A stretch of 64,000 nt of DNA from an uncultured Collinsella sp. (lineage in GTDB: Bacteria > Actinomycetota > Coriobacteriia > Coriobacteriales > Coriobacteriaceae): the NCBI GenBank assembly GCA_900544095.1, contig UQTV01000001.1:1-64000 (forward strand). The letters run 5' to 3'. Below, one piece after another: positions 15,997-25,023 of this stretch. Below the pieces are notes generated by a model. The model saw only the letters and a list, made by a program, of their open reading frames with translations. It made no database searches and was not told the origin of the DNA. The position numbers and the translations under genes were made by a program. The first letter of the stretch is position 1, and every line of letters begins with the position of its first letter.

Positions 15997-17181
15997 GTGG
16001 CCTTCGATCATTACATATATACCGGGACGACCCGCCTGCGCTGCGGCTACACCACGGGGAGCTGCGCCGCGCTCGCGGCGAAGGCGGCCTGCGAGATGCT
16101 CTTGTCACGAAAGCCCGTCGGCCGCGTGTCGATCGTCACCCCCGGCGGGCTGCCCGTCGAGGCGAACGTGGTCGACGCATGCATCGGCGAGGGGTGCGCC
16201 CAGTGCGCCGTGCGAAAGGACGCAGGCGACGATGCCGATGTGACCGACGGCGTGCTCGTGTACGCGCGCGTGGAACATGCGGGGTCGGGCACGGGCGCTG
16301 CGGGCAGCAAGGGCGTGCCCGCGCGCGAATCGGAAGTTTCCGTCGATGGCGGCGTGGGCGTGGGGCGCGTGACGTTGCCCGGGCTCGAGCAGCCGGTGGG
16401 GGCGGCCGCCATCAACGCGACGCCGCGCGCGATGATCACTTCGGCGGTGCGCGAGGTGTGCGCCGCGCACGGCTTTTCTGGAAATATCGCTGTGACGATT
16501 TCGGTACCCGAGGGTGTTGCCCTTGCCGAAAAGACCTTCAACCCGCACCTGGGGATAGAGGACGGCATTTCCATCCTGGGCACGACGGGCATCGTCGAGC
16601 CGCGCAGCCTTGCTGCCTTGCGCGACAGCATCGAGCTCGAGATCCGGCAGCATGCGGCTATGGGGCGGCGCGGAGTCGTGCTCACGCCCGGCAACTACGG
16701 CGGGCAGTTCATCTCGGGGCATTTCCACCTAAACGGTGCACCGGTGGTCTTCATCTCCAACTTCGTGGGCGATGCGATTGATTGCTGCGTTCGCGAGGGA
16801 TTTACCAATGTTCTTCTTGTGGGACACATCGGCAAGCTGGTGAAGGTTGCGGGCGGCATCATGGACACCCATTCGCGTACCGCCGACTGCCGCGCGGAGA
16901 TTCTGGCCGCCCACGCGGCCTTGGCCGGCGCTGGCGCGAAGACCGTGCGCGAGATCATGTCGTCGGTCACGACCATGGCGGCGCTCGAGGTAATTGAGGC
17001 CGCCGGCGTGGGGGACGCTGCGCGCGCCTCGCTCGCTGCGGCAATCGATGACAGGTTGCGCCGCCGCGCGGCGGGCGCATGCGACATCGCCGCGGTCGTG
17101 TTCGACGCCGAGCGCCGAGAGCTTTTCCGCACGTCGGGCGCCGATGCAGTTATCGGGGAATTGGGGGCTACGTATGAGTAA
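15997..17181 (+). CDS. cbiD: cobalt-precorrin-5B C1-methyltransferase
   Basis: CbiD adds the C1 methyl group in the anaerobic route and has no counterpart in the aerobic one, which fixes the pathway type. The 394-residue protein shows the signature LRCGYTTGSCAALAAKAA, PGLEQPVGAAAINATPR, GTTGIVEPRS and HFHLNGAPVVFISNFVGD segments. The GTG at 15997 is the best start: it falls directly after the cbiF stop and matches the family N-terminus; longer reading is into cbiF. It overlaps cbiL by 8 nt. Confidence 0.93.
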   Translation: MAFDHYIYTGTTRLRCGYTTGSCAALAAKAACEMLLSRKPVGRVSIVTPGGLPVEANVVDACIGEGCAQCAVRKDAGDDADVTDGVLVYARVEHAGSGTGAAGSKGVPARESEVSVDGGVGVGRVTLPGLEQPVGAAAINATPRAMITSAVREVCAAHGFSGNIAVTISVPEGVALAEKTFNPHLGIEDGISILGTTGIVEPRSLAALRDSIELEIRQHAAMGRRGVVLTPGNYGGQFISGHFHLNGAPVVFISNFVGDAIDCCVREGFTNVLLVGHIGKLVKVAGGIMDTHSRTADCRAEILAAHAALAGAGAKTVREIMSSVTTMAALEVIEAAGVGDAARASLAAAIDDRLRRRAAGACDIAAVVFDAERRELFRTSGADAVIGELGATYE

Positions 17182-17863
17182 AGGCGTGCTGTACGGGGTG
17201 GGCACGGGGCCTGGCGACCCCGAGCTGCTCACGATCAAGGCCGTCCGCACAATCGAATCGTGTCCGGTCATCGCCACACCGCAGACGGCGGACGGGGCCA
17301 TGGTCGCGCTCGACATCGTGCGCGGCGCCGTCGACCTTACAGGCAAGACGGTGATCCCCGTGCGATTCTCGATGACGCGCGACGTCGAGCGCCGCGCGGC
17401 CGAGCATGCCTCGCTTGTTCGCGAGCTTGTCGCGCACCTGGATGCGGTCCGCGACGTCGCGCTGCTGAACCTGGGGGACCCGAGCATCTACGCCACCTTC
17501 CAGCGCATAGCGCCCGACGTGCGCGCCCGCGGGTTCGAGGCGCGCGCCATTCCCGGCGTGCCGAGCTTCTGCGCGGTCGCCGCGGCGCTCGAGCGCGACC
17601 TCACGCCCGAGATGTCGTCGCCTCTGCACATCGTGCCCGGCGGCTACGACGACGTGCGCCGCGCAATCAGCTGGCCGGGGACGAAGGTGGTCATGAAGGC
17701 GCGCCGCTCGCTTGCGGACACGAAGTGCATCCTTCGCGAGGAGGGCGCCTTCGACGGTGCCGAGCTCGTAGAGGACTGTGGGCTTCCGGGCGAGCGCGTG
17801 TACCGCTCGGTCGACGATGTGCCCGATCGGGGCAGCTACTTCTCGACGATGGTGGTGCGCTAG
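17174..17863 (+). CDS. cbiL: cobalt-factor II C20-methyltransferase
   Basis: Transfers a methyl group to C20 of cobalt-factor II. The 229-residue protein opens with YGVGTGPGDPELLTIKAVR, has NLGDPSIYATFQRI near residue 100 and PGVPSFCAVAAAL near 120, as in CbiL/CobI. The ATG at 17174 overlaps the cbiD stop, and the longer frame antisense to family expectation is discarded. It stops directly before cbiG. Confidence 0.92.
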   Translation: MSKGVLYGVGTGPGDPELLTIKAVRTIESCPVIATPQTADGAMVALDIVRGAVDLTGKTVIPVRFSMTRDVERRAAEHASLVRELVAHLDAVRDVALLNLGDPSIYATFQRIAPDVRARGFEARAIPGVPSFCAVAAALERDLTPEMSSPLHIVPGGYDDVRRAISWPGTKVVMKARRSLADTKCILREEGAFDGAELVEDCGLPGERVYRSVDDVPDRGSYFSTMVVR

Positions 17864-18997
17864 ATGAGGGTTTCCTGCATAGCGTTCACTGAGAGGGGAT
17901 ATGCGTTGGCGGAGCGCACCGCACGCGCGCTTTCCGATTGCGCGCAGACAGGTGAAGATGACCCTGGCTGGGACGTTTCCGTTTCGCGCGGGTTCGGCGA
18001 GGGGAAGGCCGACCTGCGCGCATGGACGGCGCTCGCGTGGGAAGCGTCGGACGCGCTTCTGTTCGTGGGCGCGGCGGGCATCGCCGTGCGGGCGATCGCG
18101 CCGCATGTCGCCTCGAAGGCAAGCGATTCCGCGGTTGTGGTGATCGACGAGGCGGGGCGCTTTGCCGTCCCGCTTTTGTCGGGGCATTTGGGCGGTGCGA
18201 ACGAGCTTGCGCAAACTGTGGCACGCGCGGCAGGGGCCATCCCCGTCATCACCACGGCGACCGACGTCCGCGGCGTGTGGGCGGTGGATACGTGGGCGCG
18301 CTGTGCGGGGCTCGCCGTTTCGAATCCCGAGGCTATCAAGCGAGTGTCGGCGCGGCTGCTTTCGGGCGGGCGCGTGGCGCTCTATTCCGACATGCCGATT
18401 TCGGGACAGCCGCCTGAAGGGGTTGACATTGCGTCCGACCGCGCTCGGGCCGATATCGTCGTGTCGCCGTTCGCTGGCGCGAATGCGGGTGCGTCCGTTC
18501 GCGCGGCGGAGACAACGGGCGAGGTCGTACCCGCCGGTGTGACGGGGAAGCCGGCGGGCGTGCGGGCGCAGGCGCCTGCGCCCGAGTCGCTTCGCCTTGT
18601 CGTGCCCTGCATCGTTGCGGGCATAGGGTGCCGTCGCGGTGCGTGCGCCGAAGCGATCGGGGAGGCGTTTCTTCTCGCGTGCGGGCAGGCGGGCATCTCG
18701 CCTTCGGCCGTGCGCGAGGCGGCGACGATCGACGTGAAGGCGCATGAGGAGGGTCTGCTCGCCTTCTGCCGCGCGCGCAATATCCCGCTCGCGACGTATT
18801 CCGCAGAGGAGTTGTCGCAGGTCGAAGGCAGCGTTTCGCCATCTGATTTCGTGCGCGCGACGGTGGGGGTCGACAATGTGTGCGAGCGCGCGGCGCTCGC
18901 GGGCGGGGGCAAACTTATCTTCCCGAAGCTCGCTCACGGCGGCGTGACCGTCGCGTTTTCCAAGGTAACTATCGAACTTTCGTTTAAGGAGCGGTGA
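17864..18997 (+). CDS. cbiG: cobalt-precorrin-5A hydrolase
   Basis: CbiG opens the ring of cobalt-precorrin-5A and releases the C20 carbon as acetaldehyde, a reaction specific to the anaerobic route. The 377-residue protein has the N-terminal domain (LLFVGAAGIAVRAIAPH, PLLSGHLGGANELA), a variable Ala/Pro-rich middle near 180-225, and the C-terminal CbiG_C domain (VAGIGCRRGACAEAI, THE-like ATIDVKAHEEGL). ATG follows the cbiL stop with no gap; the stop overlaps the cbiH start by one base. Confidence 0.92.
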   Translation: MRVSCIAFTERGYALAERTARALSDCAQTGEDDPGWDVSVSRGFGEGKADLRAWTALAWEASDALLFVGAAGIAVRAIAPHVASKASDSAVVVIDEAGRFAVPLLSGHLGGANELAQTVARAAGAIPVITTATDVRGVWAVDTWARCAGLAVSNPEAIKRVSARLLSGGRVALYSDMPISGQPPEGVDIASDRARADIVVSPFAGANAGASVRAAETTGEVVPAGVTGKPAGVRAQAPAPESLRLVVPCIVAGIGCRRGACAEAIGEAFLLACGQAGISPSAVREAATIDVKAHEEGLLAFCRARNIPLATYSAEELSQVEGSVSPSDFVRATVGVDNVCERAALAGGGKLIFPKLAHGGVTVAFSKVTIELSFKER

Positions 18998-19740
18998 TGG
19001 GAAAGCTCTTCGTGGTGGGGATCGGCCCGGGCGGCCCCGACGGCATGACGATTGCGGCTCGGCGCGCGCTCGAGGCGGCCGACATCGTTGTGGGGTACAC
19101 GAAATACGTGGAGTTCGCGCTCGCCGCCGTGCCCGACGCGGCGCATCTCGCGACGCCGATGATGCACGAGGTCGAACGGTGCCGCCTGGCGCTTTCGCGC
19201 GCGCAGAGCGGAGAAGCCGTGGCGCTCGTGTGCAGCGGTGACGCGGGCGTGTACGGCATGGCGAGCCCCGTGCTGGAGCTTGCTGAGGACTACCCCGATG
19301 TAGACGTGGATGTTATCGCCGGGGCCACCGCGGCTCAGAGCGGGTCGGCGGTGCTCGGCGCCCCGCTTGCCCACGACTTCGCGGTCGTGTCGCTCTCCGA
19401 CCTGCTCACGCCGTGGGAGGTCATCGAGCGCAGGCTCGCTGCCGTGGCGAGCGCCGACTTCTGCATCTGTTTGTACAACCCGCGCAGCAGAAAGCGCGCC
19501 GACAGGCTCTCGCGCGCGGCGAAGATTATGCTCGAATGGAAGGCCCCCGACACGCTCTGCGGCTGGGTACGCAACATCGGGCGCGAGGGGCAGCAGTCGG
19601 GCATGTGCAGGCTCTCCGAGCTGGGGGAGTTCGACGCCGACATGTTCACCACCGTGTTCGTCGGCAACGCGGACACGAAGCGCGTAGGCGGCCGTATGGT
19701 CACGCCGCGCGGGTATCGGGAGATTCCATGCGAAAGGTAA
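18997..19740 (+). CDS. cbiH: cobalt-factor III C17-methyltransferase
   Basis: Contracts the macrocycle and methylates C17. The 247-residue protein has KLFVVGIGPGGPDGMTIAARRAL, a VGYTKYVE motif, VCSGDAGVYGMASPVLEL and FCICLYNPRSRKR, all typical of CbiH/CobJ. The ATG at 18997 overlaps the cbiG stop (TGATG); cbiET begins 12 nt before its stop. Confidence 0.93.
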   Translation: MGKLFVVGIGPGGPDGMTIAARRALEAADIVVGYTKYVEFALAAVPDAAHLATPMMHEVERCRLALSRAQSGEAVALVCSGDAGVYGMASPVLELAEDYPDVDVDVIAGATAAQSGSAVLGAPLAHDFAVVSLSDLLTPWEVIERRLAAVASADFCICLYNPRSRKRADRLSRAAKIMLEWKAPDTLCGWVRNIGREGQQSGMCRLSELGEFDADMFTTVFVGNADTKRVGGRMVTPRGYREIPCER

Positions 19741-21200
19741 CGATCATCGGGGCGGGGCCCGGAAACCCCGACTTGCTCTCGCGTGCGGCGCTCGACGCGA
19801 TCGACATCGCCGACGTGGTCATCGGCGCTCATCGCGCGCTTGTCGGCATCGACGTGCCGCCCGACGTGGTGAGATGCGAGCTCGTGAAGACGGCGGACAT
19901 CGTCGCCGCGCTCACCGATGCTGCGTCGTGGCAGCGCGCCGTGGTCGTGATGACGGGCGATGTGGGGCTGTTCAGCGGCGCGCGCCGCCTGGTGGAGGCG
20001 CTCTCCGGCGACGCGCGGGTGGACGTGCGCGTCATTCCCGGCATAAGCTCAGCGTCGTATCTCGCCGCGCGCCTCGCGCGTCCATGGCAGGATTGGCGCT
20101 TCGCGAGCGCTCACGGCGTGGCGTGCGACATCGTGGCCGAGGCCGAGCGCGCAGGTGAGCTCTTCCTCGCCACGTCGGGCGGGGAAGACCCCTCGCGTCT
20201 TTCGGGCGAGCTTGTGCAGGCGGGCTTCGGGGACGCGCGCGTGACGGTGGCCGAGCGCCTGTCGTACCCCGACGAGCGCATCACCTGCGCGACCGCAAGT
20301 GAAATCGCAGGTCAGACGTTCGACGACTTGAACGTGATGCTTATCGAGTTCGCAGGCTGCGCCGGTTCGCCTGCGGGCTCTAGCGCAGCCTCCGAGGCGC
20401 CGGCCGGCGCGTCTGCGCCCGCGGCGGCTTCTTTCGCGGCGGACTCTGCGGGCGCATCCCGCGCCGCGAGCTCCCGCTGGCCGTACGCTTCCTCGGGCAT
20501 TCCCGACGAGCTATTCATCCGCGGCGACGTTCCCATGACCAAGCAGGAGGTGCGCGCCGTCGCGCTCGCGAAGCTGCGCCTTACCGCGACCGACACCGTG
20601 TGGGATGTCGGCGCCGGCACGGGGAGCGTTTCGATCGAGGCGGCGCTCGTCGCGCGAGCGGGGTCGGTATGGGCGGTCGAGCGCAACGCGGCCGGCGTGC
20701 GGCTCATCCGAGAGAACGCGGATGCATTCGGGTGCGGCAACGCGCATGCGGTCCCCGGTGTCGCCCCCGAAGCGCTCGCGAAACTGCCCGTCCCCGACGC
20801 CGTGTTCGTCGGCGGGAGCGCGGGCGAGCTTCCCTCCATCGTGGAGGCGGCGCTCGAGAAGAACTCGCAGGTTCGCCTGTGCGTGCCATGCGTCACCGTT
20901 GAGACGCTCACCGAGGCGTGCGCGCTCCTCTCGGGTTCGCGCTTTAAGGGGTTCGAGGCGTGCCAGGTGTCGGCCGCCCGTGCCGAGGCTGTAGGCTCGC
21001 ACCATCTTATGAAGGCGCAAAACCCCGTGTTCCTCGTCAGCGCGCGTGGTGCGGGCGCGGATGCCGACGAGCTTGCCGAAGTCGGCGCGCTTGCTGAGTC
21101 GCCTGTCGGGGAGGACCCCTCTGTCGAGGGGAAACCATCCGTTGAGGTGGTCTCGCTTGCTAACTGCAACGACGCAGGTGGGGAAGGCGGTGCCCGGTGA
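19728..21200 (+). CDS. cbiET: fused precorrin-6Y C5,15-methyltransferase / C12-decarboxylase (CbiE-CbiT)
   Basis: A CobL-like fusion. CbiE, residues ~1-205, is a tetrapyrrole methylase with VTIIGAGPGNPDLLSRAAL and MTGDVGLFSGARRL. CbiT, residues ~265-440, is a methyltransferase/decarboxylase with DVGAGTGSVSIEAAL as the SAM site. They are joined by an unusual Ala/Ser/Pro-rich linker at ~207-255 and the protein ends in a low-complexity tail. It performs C5/C15 methylation and C12 decarboxylation. The ATG at 19728 overlaps cbiH. In many anaerobes CbiE and CbiT are separate; the fusion is common in the aerobic CobL. Confidence 0.93.
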   Translation: MRKVTIIGAGPGNPDLLSRAALDAIDIADVVIGAHRALVGIDVPPDVVRCELVKTADIVAALTDAASWQRAVVVMTGDVGLFSGARRLVEALSGDARVDVRVIPGISSASYLAARLARPWQDWRFASAHGVACDIVAEAERAGELFLATSGGEDPSRLSGELVQAGFGDARVTVAERLSYPDERITCATASEIAGQTFDDLNVMLIEFAGCAGSPAGSSAASEAPAGASAPAAASFAADSAGASRAASSRWPYASSGIPDELFIRGDVPMTKQEVRAVALAKLRLTATDTVWDVGAGTGSVSIEAALVARAGSVWAVERNAAGVRLIRENADAFGCGNAHAVPGVAPEALAKLPVPDAVFVGGSAGELPSIVEAALEKNSQVRLCVPCVTVETLTEACALLSGSRFKGFEACQVSAARAEAVGSHHLMKAQNPVFLVSARGAGADADELAEVGALAESPVGEDPSVEGKPSVEVVSLANCNDAGGEGGAR

Positions 21201-22579
21201 GCACGTCCATCCCGCGCTTCATGGTCGCTGCGCCCTCGAGCGGGAGCGGCAAGACGGTCGTCACGTGCGCGCTTCTGCGCGCGCTCGCGCGTCGCGGCCT
21301 TGCATGCGCGGCCTTCAAATGCGGCCCCGACTACATTGACCCGCTCTTTCACCGCCGCGTCGTGGGTGCGCGCTCGGGCAACTTAGACGGCTTCTTCACT
21401 GACGCCCCGACGCTGCGCGCCCTGCTCGCACGCGGCGCCGCGGGCGCGGATGTCGCGGTGCTCGAGGGGGTCATGGGCTTCTACGACGGCATGGCGCCCG
21501 GCGTGGCCGACGCGAGCAGCTACCAGGTTGCGCGCGACACGGAAACGCCGGTCGTTTTAGTGGTGAACGGGCGCGGGGCGTCTTTATCGCTCGCCGCCGT
21601 AATCCGCGGCATCGCCGAGTTCCTGCCTTGTGCGAACGTGCGCGGCGTCGTGCTGAACAAGACGAGCGCCGCTGCCTGCGCCTACGCGGCGCCTGCGATC
21701 GAGAAGCACACGTGCGTCGCGGTTTTGGGGAATATCCCCGCCGACGAGGCGTTCTCGCTCGAAAGCCGGCATCTGGGGCTTGTGACCGCCGACGAGGTCG
21801 AGCAGCTCTCCGCGCGCATCGACAAGATGGCCGAGCTGGTGGAAAAGAGCATCGACGTCGACCTCTTGCTCGAAATAGCGGCGACGGCACCCGATATCCG
21901 CGAGGAACCTTACCGGTTGGAGCCGATCGCGGGAGCGCGGCCCATCGTCGCCGTCGCGCGTGACGAGGCGTTCTCGTTCTATTACGAGGAGAATCTGCGC
22001 GCGCTCGAGGACCTGGGTTGCGAGCTGGCCTTTTTCAGCCCCCTGTGTGATAGCGAGTTGCCCCGGGGGACAAGCGCCCTCTATCTGGGGGGCGGCTACC
22101 CGGAGCTCCATGCGCGGCAGCTCTCCGAGAACGTGTCGATGCGCGAGGCGGTGCGGCGCGCGGTGGAATCCGGCATGCCGACGGTCGCCGAATGCGGTGG
22201 GTTTCTGTACCTGCAGCGCGAAATCGCCGATAGCGAGGGGTGGCGCTGGCCTGTTGCGGGCGCCCTTGAGGGCGCAAGCGAGAACGGGGGAAGGCTGTCC
22301 CATTTCGGGTACGTGGAGCTCACTTCCCAACGCGACGGGCTCTACGGGCCGCGCGGCACACGCATCCGCGCGCACGAGTTCCACTACTGGCAGTCCACCT
22401 GCCCGGGCGGCGACTTTTGGGCGCAGAAGCCCCGGCGCGACAAGGGCTGGCCGTGCATGACGACCACCCCGTCCCTGGTGGCGGGCTTCCCGCATGTGTA
22501 CTATCCTGCGAACCCCGACGTTGCGCGCGCGTTCGCGTCTGCCGCAGCGTCGTTCGCAGAGAGGAGGCGGCATGGCTGA
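21197..22579 (+). CDS. cbiA: cobyrinic acid a,c-diamide synthase
   Basis: Amidates the a and c side chains using glutamine and ATP. The 460-residue protein has an N-terminal dethiobiotin-synthetase-like ATPase domain (P-loop APSSGSGKTVVT; CGPDYIDPLFH; VLEGVMGFYDGM) and a C-terminal class-I-like amidotransferase domain with the nucleophile Cys in VAECGGFLYL and HEFHYW at the end. The GTG start at 21197 overlaps the cbiET stop (GTGA), the coupling pattern used throughout this operon. Confidence 0.93.
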   Translation: MSTSIPRFMVAAPSSGSGKTVVTCALLRALARRGLACAAFKCGPDYIDPLFHRRVVGARSGNLDGFFTDAPTLRALLARGAAGADVAVLEGVMGFYDGMAPGVADASSYQVARDTETPVVLVVNGRGASLSLAAVIRGIAEFLPCANVRGVVLNKTSAAACAYAAPAIEKHTCVAVLGNIPADEAFSLESRHLGLVTADEVEQLSARIDKMAELVEKSIDVDLLLEIAATAPDIREEPYRLEPIAGARPIVAVARDEAFSFYYEENLRALEDLGCELAFFSPLCDSELPRGTSALYLGGGYPELHARQLSENVSMREAVRRAVESGMPTVAECGGFLYLQREIADSEGWRWPVAGALEGASENGGRLSHFGYVELTSQRDGLYGPRGTRIRAHEFHYWQSTCPGGDFWAQKPRRDKGWPCMTTTPSLVAGFPHVYYPANPDVARAFASAAASFAERRRHG

Positions 22580-23714
22580 AGCAACCGAAACCGCGCTTGC
22601 CTGCATCCGCGAGGAAGTCGAGCGCGCGTTCTCGTCGGCGCCGGGCGCCGTGCTCGAAGCCGCGCTTTCCCGGATCGCGCCCGCAGACGAGTGCGCCCGT
22701 GCCGCCGCGTACGCCGCGTGGGACTCCATCGCGCACCCCTTGGGGGGATTGGGCGACTTTGAAGACGCCGTCGCGTGTATCGCCGCAGCTCAGGGGAGCG
22801 CCGAGGTGGCCGAGTTTCCCCGTGCGCTCGCTGTATTCTTCTCCGACAACGGGGTCGTTGCCGAAGGCGTGTCGCAAAGCGGACAAGACGTGACGCGAGC
22901 CGTCGCGCGCAACATGTGCGAGGGGGCCGCGAGCGCCTGCCGCATGGCGGCGTTCGCAGGTGCCGAGGTCGTGCCCGTCGACGTGGGTATGGCCCGGGGC
23001 ATAGAAGACGCGCGCATGGTGCGCGCGAACGTGCGGCGGGGGAGCGGCAACATCGCGCACGGCTCCGCTATGTCTCGCGATGGGGCCGTGCGCGCGATCG
23101 AGGTCGGAATCGCCGTCGCGTGCGGGCTCGCCCGCGCCGGCGTGCGCCTTCTCGCCGCGGGCGAGATGGGCATCGGCAACACGACCACCTCGGCGGCGGT
23201 GGCCGCAGTGCTCATCCGGGCGGACGCGCGGAGCCTCGTCGGGCGCGGCGCAGGGCTCTCGGACGCTTCGCTCGCGCGCAAGCGCGACGTGGTCGAGCGC
23301 GCTATCGACGCGAACTCGCCCGATCCCGCCGACCCGATCGACGTGCTCTCGAAGGTGGGCGGCTTCGACATCGCTGCGATGTGCGGCTTCTACCTGGGGG
23401 CCGCGGTCTCGAAGGCGCCGGCGCTCCTCGACGGGGTCATATCCTGCACGGCGGCCCTGTGCGCGGCGCGCCTGTGCCCCAACGCCTTGGGCTACCTCGT
23501 GGGCACCCACGCATCAAGCGAACCCGCAAGCCGGGAGCTCCTTCGCGAGCTCGGCATAAAGGCGCCCCTCGACGCGGGCATGCACTTGGGCGAGGGCGCG
23601 GGCGCCATGGCGTATCTCCCCCTTCTGGATTCGGCGCTGCGCGTGTACCGGGATGGGAAGACGTTCACGGCGACTGGCATGGCTGCTTACGAGCATTTCG
23701 AGGCCGGGAAATGA
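22572..23714 (+). CDS. cobT: nicotinate-nucleotide--dimethylbenzimidazole phosphoribosyltransferase
   Basis: Activates the lower-ligand base as its alpha-ribotide. The 380-residue protein is slightly longer than usual at the N-terminus and has the family motifs FFSDNGVVAEGVS, GEMGIGNTTTSAAV and the catalytic-glutamate region LGEGAGAMAYLPLL. The ATG at 22572 follows GAGGAGG and overlaps cbiA by 8 nt. No gene for making dimethylbenzimidazole (bluB or bza type) is in this window, so the base may be imported or different. Confidence 0.92.
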   Translation: MAEATETALACIREEVERAFSSAPGAVLEAALSRIAPADECARAAAYAAWDSIAHPLGGLGDFEDAVACIAAAQGSAEVAEFPRALAVFFSDNGVVAEGVSQSGQDVTRAVARNMCEGAASACRMAAFAGAEVVPVDVGMARGIEDARMVRANVRRGSGNIAHGSAMSRDGAVRAIEVGIAVACGLARAGVRLLAAGEMGIGNTTTSAAVAAVLIRADARSLVGRGAGLSDASLARKRDVVERAIDANSPDPADPIDVLSKVGGFDIAAMCGFYLGAAVSKAPALLDGVISCTAALCAARLCPNALGYLVGTHASSEPASRELLRELGIKAPLDAGMHLGEGAGAMAYLPLLDSALRVYRDGKTFTATGMAAYEHFEAGK

Positions 23715-24259
23715 CGGTGACGCTCGTCATCGGCGCCGCCGCGAGCGGCAAGAGCGCCTACGCCGAGTCCCTGTGCCTCGGGCACGACGGCCCTCGCGTG
23801 TACCTGGCAACGATGGAGCCCTTCGGGGAAGAGGGCGCCCGCCGCATCGCGCGCCATCGGGCGCTGCGCGAGGGCAAGGGGTTTTCCACCCTCGAGCGAA
23901 CGCGTGACGTGGGCGCCGCAGTGTCCGGGCTTCCGCGCGGCTGCACGCTTCTTTTGGAGGACGTGGGCAACCTGGTTGCGAACGAGCTTTTCGCGGAAGG
24001 CGGCTTGTCCCCACGTGACCCCGACGCTGCGGCGCGCGAGGTGCTCGGAGGCATCGAACGGCTCGCTCAGGCCGCTGCGTATACGGTGGTGGTCACCGTC
24101 GACGTGTTCGCCGATGAGATGCGCTACGATGAGGGGACCGAGGCATGGAGGCGCGCGCTCGCGCGCGTGAACGCGGGCGTGGCGGCGCTGGCCGACCGCG
24201 CAGTCGAAGTGGTATGCGGGATTCCCGTGTGGATGAAAGGTGAAGGACCTACAAGGTGA
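23711..24259 (+). CDS. cobU: adenosylcobinamide kinase / adenosylcobinamide-phosphate guanylyltransferase
   Basis: Phosphorylates adenosylcobinamide and transfers GMP to it. The 182-residue protein has P-loop IGAAASGKSAYAE, RIARHRALR with the guanylated His region, LLEDVGNLVANELF and the C-terminal VVCGIPVWMKG. The ATG at 23711 overlaps the cobT stop by four bases; its own stop overlaps the cobS GTG. Confidence 0.9.
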   Translation: MTVTLVIGAAASGKSAYAESLCLGHDGPRVYLATMEPFGEEGARRIARHRALREGKGFSTLERTRDVGAAVSGLPRGCTLLLEDVGNLVANELFAEGGLSPRDPDAAAREVLGGIERLAQAAAYTVVVTVDVFADEMRYDEGTEAWRRALARVNAGVAALADRAVEVVCGIPVWMKGEGPTR

Positions 24260-25023
24260 AGATAGCAGAGGCAATCGGCGCGGCGTTCGGAACGTTCTCG
24301 CGCATCCCCGTCCCGAAATCGGCCTGGACCGATTTCGGGTCAACCCATGCGCTTGCCGCGTTTCCCCTGGTGGGCCTTGCGGAAGGGTTCCTCATGACGG
24401 CGTGGGGACACGTTGCGAACCTGCTCGGCGTGCCCGCGACCATCGTCGCGGCCGTGCTCGTGGCGCTGCCTGTGGCGGTGACGGGAGGCATCCACCTAGA
24501 CGGGCTCTGCGACACCTCCGATGCGCTTGCAAGTTGGGCCCCGCGCGAGCGAAAGCTCGAGATCATGCACGACCCGCGGGCGGGCGCCTTCGGGGTCATC
24601 GGTGTTGTTGTGTACCTTATTCTGCAGTTTTCCCTGTTCACCGCGCTGCCGCTTACGGCGGGGGCGTTCCTCGCGCTTCTGTGCTCGCTCGTGTTCTCCC
24701 GCGCGCTTTCGGGACTCGCCGTTGAATGCTGGCCTGCCGCGCGGGCGGACGGCATGGCCGCGGGGCTCTCGCCTGCGAAGAAGCGCGCGGCGATCGTCGT
24801 GCCGCTTTGCGCTTTCGCTGCGGCTTCGGCTGCAGGGATGGTCGCGTGCGCTCAGGCCGTCGGCGCCTTTATGGCGGTGGCGGGGCTTTTGGTGCTCGCG
24901 TGGTACCGCCATGTTGCCCTGTCCCGCTTCGGCGGGGTGACGGGGGATTTGGCCGGATGGTTTCTGCAATGGGCCGAGCTCGCGATGCTTGCCATGCTGG
25001 TGGTGGGGGGCATGCTCCTATGA
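24256..25023 (+). CDS. cobS: adenosylcobinamide-GDP ribazoletransferase (cobalamin synthase)
   Basis: Membrane enzyme that joins adenosylcobinamide-GDP and alpha-ribazole-phosphate. The 255-residue protein has about six hydrophobic segments and the family motifs GGIHLDGLCDTSDAL near residue 78 and HDPRAGAFGVIG near 105. GTG at 24256 overlaps the cobU stop (GTGA). Confidence 0.92.
   Translation: MKIAEAIGAAFGTFSRIPVPKSAWTDFGSTHALAAFPLVGLAEGFLMTAWGHVANLLGVPATIVAAVLVALPVAVTGGIHLDGLCDTSDALASWAPRERKLEIMHDPRAGAFGVIGVVVYLILQFSLFTALPLTAGAFLALLCSLVFSRALSGLAVECWPAARADGMAAGLSPAKKRAAIVVPLCAFAAASAAGMVACAQAVGAFMAVAGLLVLAWYRHVALSRFGGVTGDLAGWFLQWAELAMLAMLVVGGMLL

Noticed and set aside
17168..18937. 589-residue antisense frame across cbiL-cbiG
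   Set aside because: Same artefact of high GC content; the sense frames are well-supported family members.
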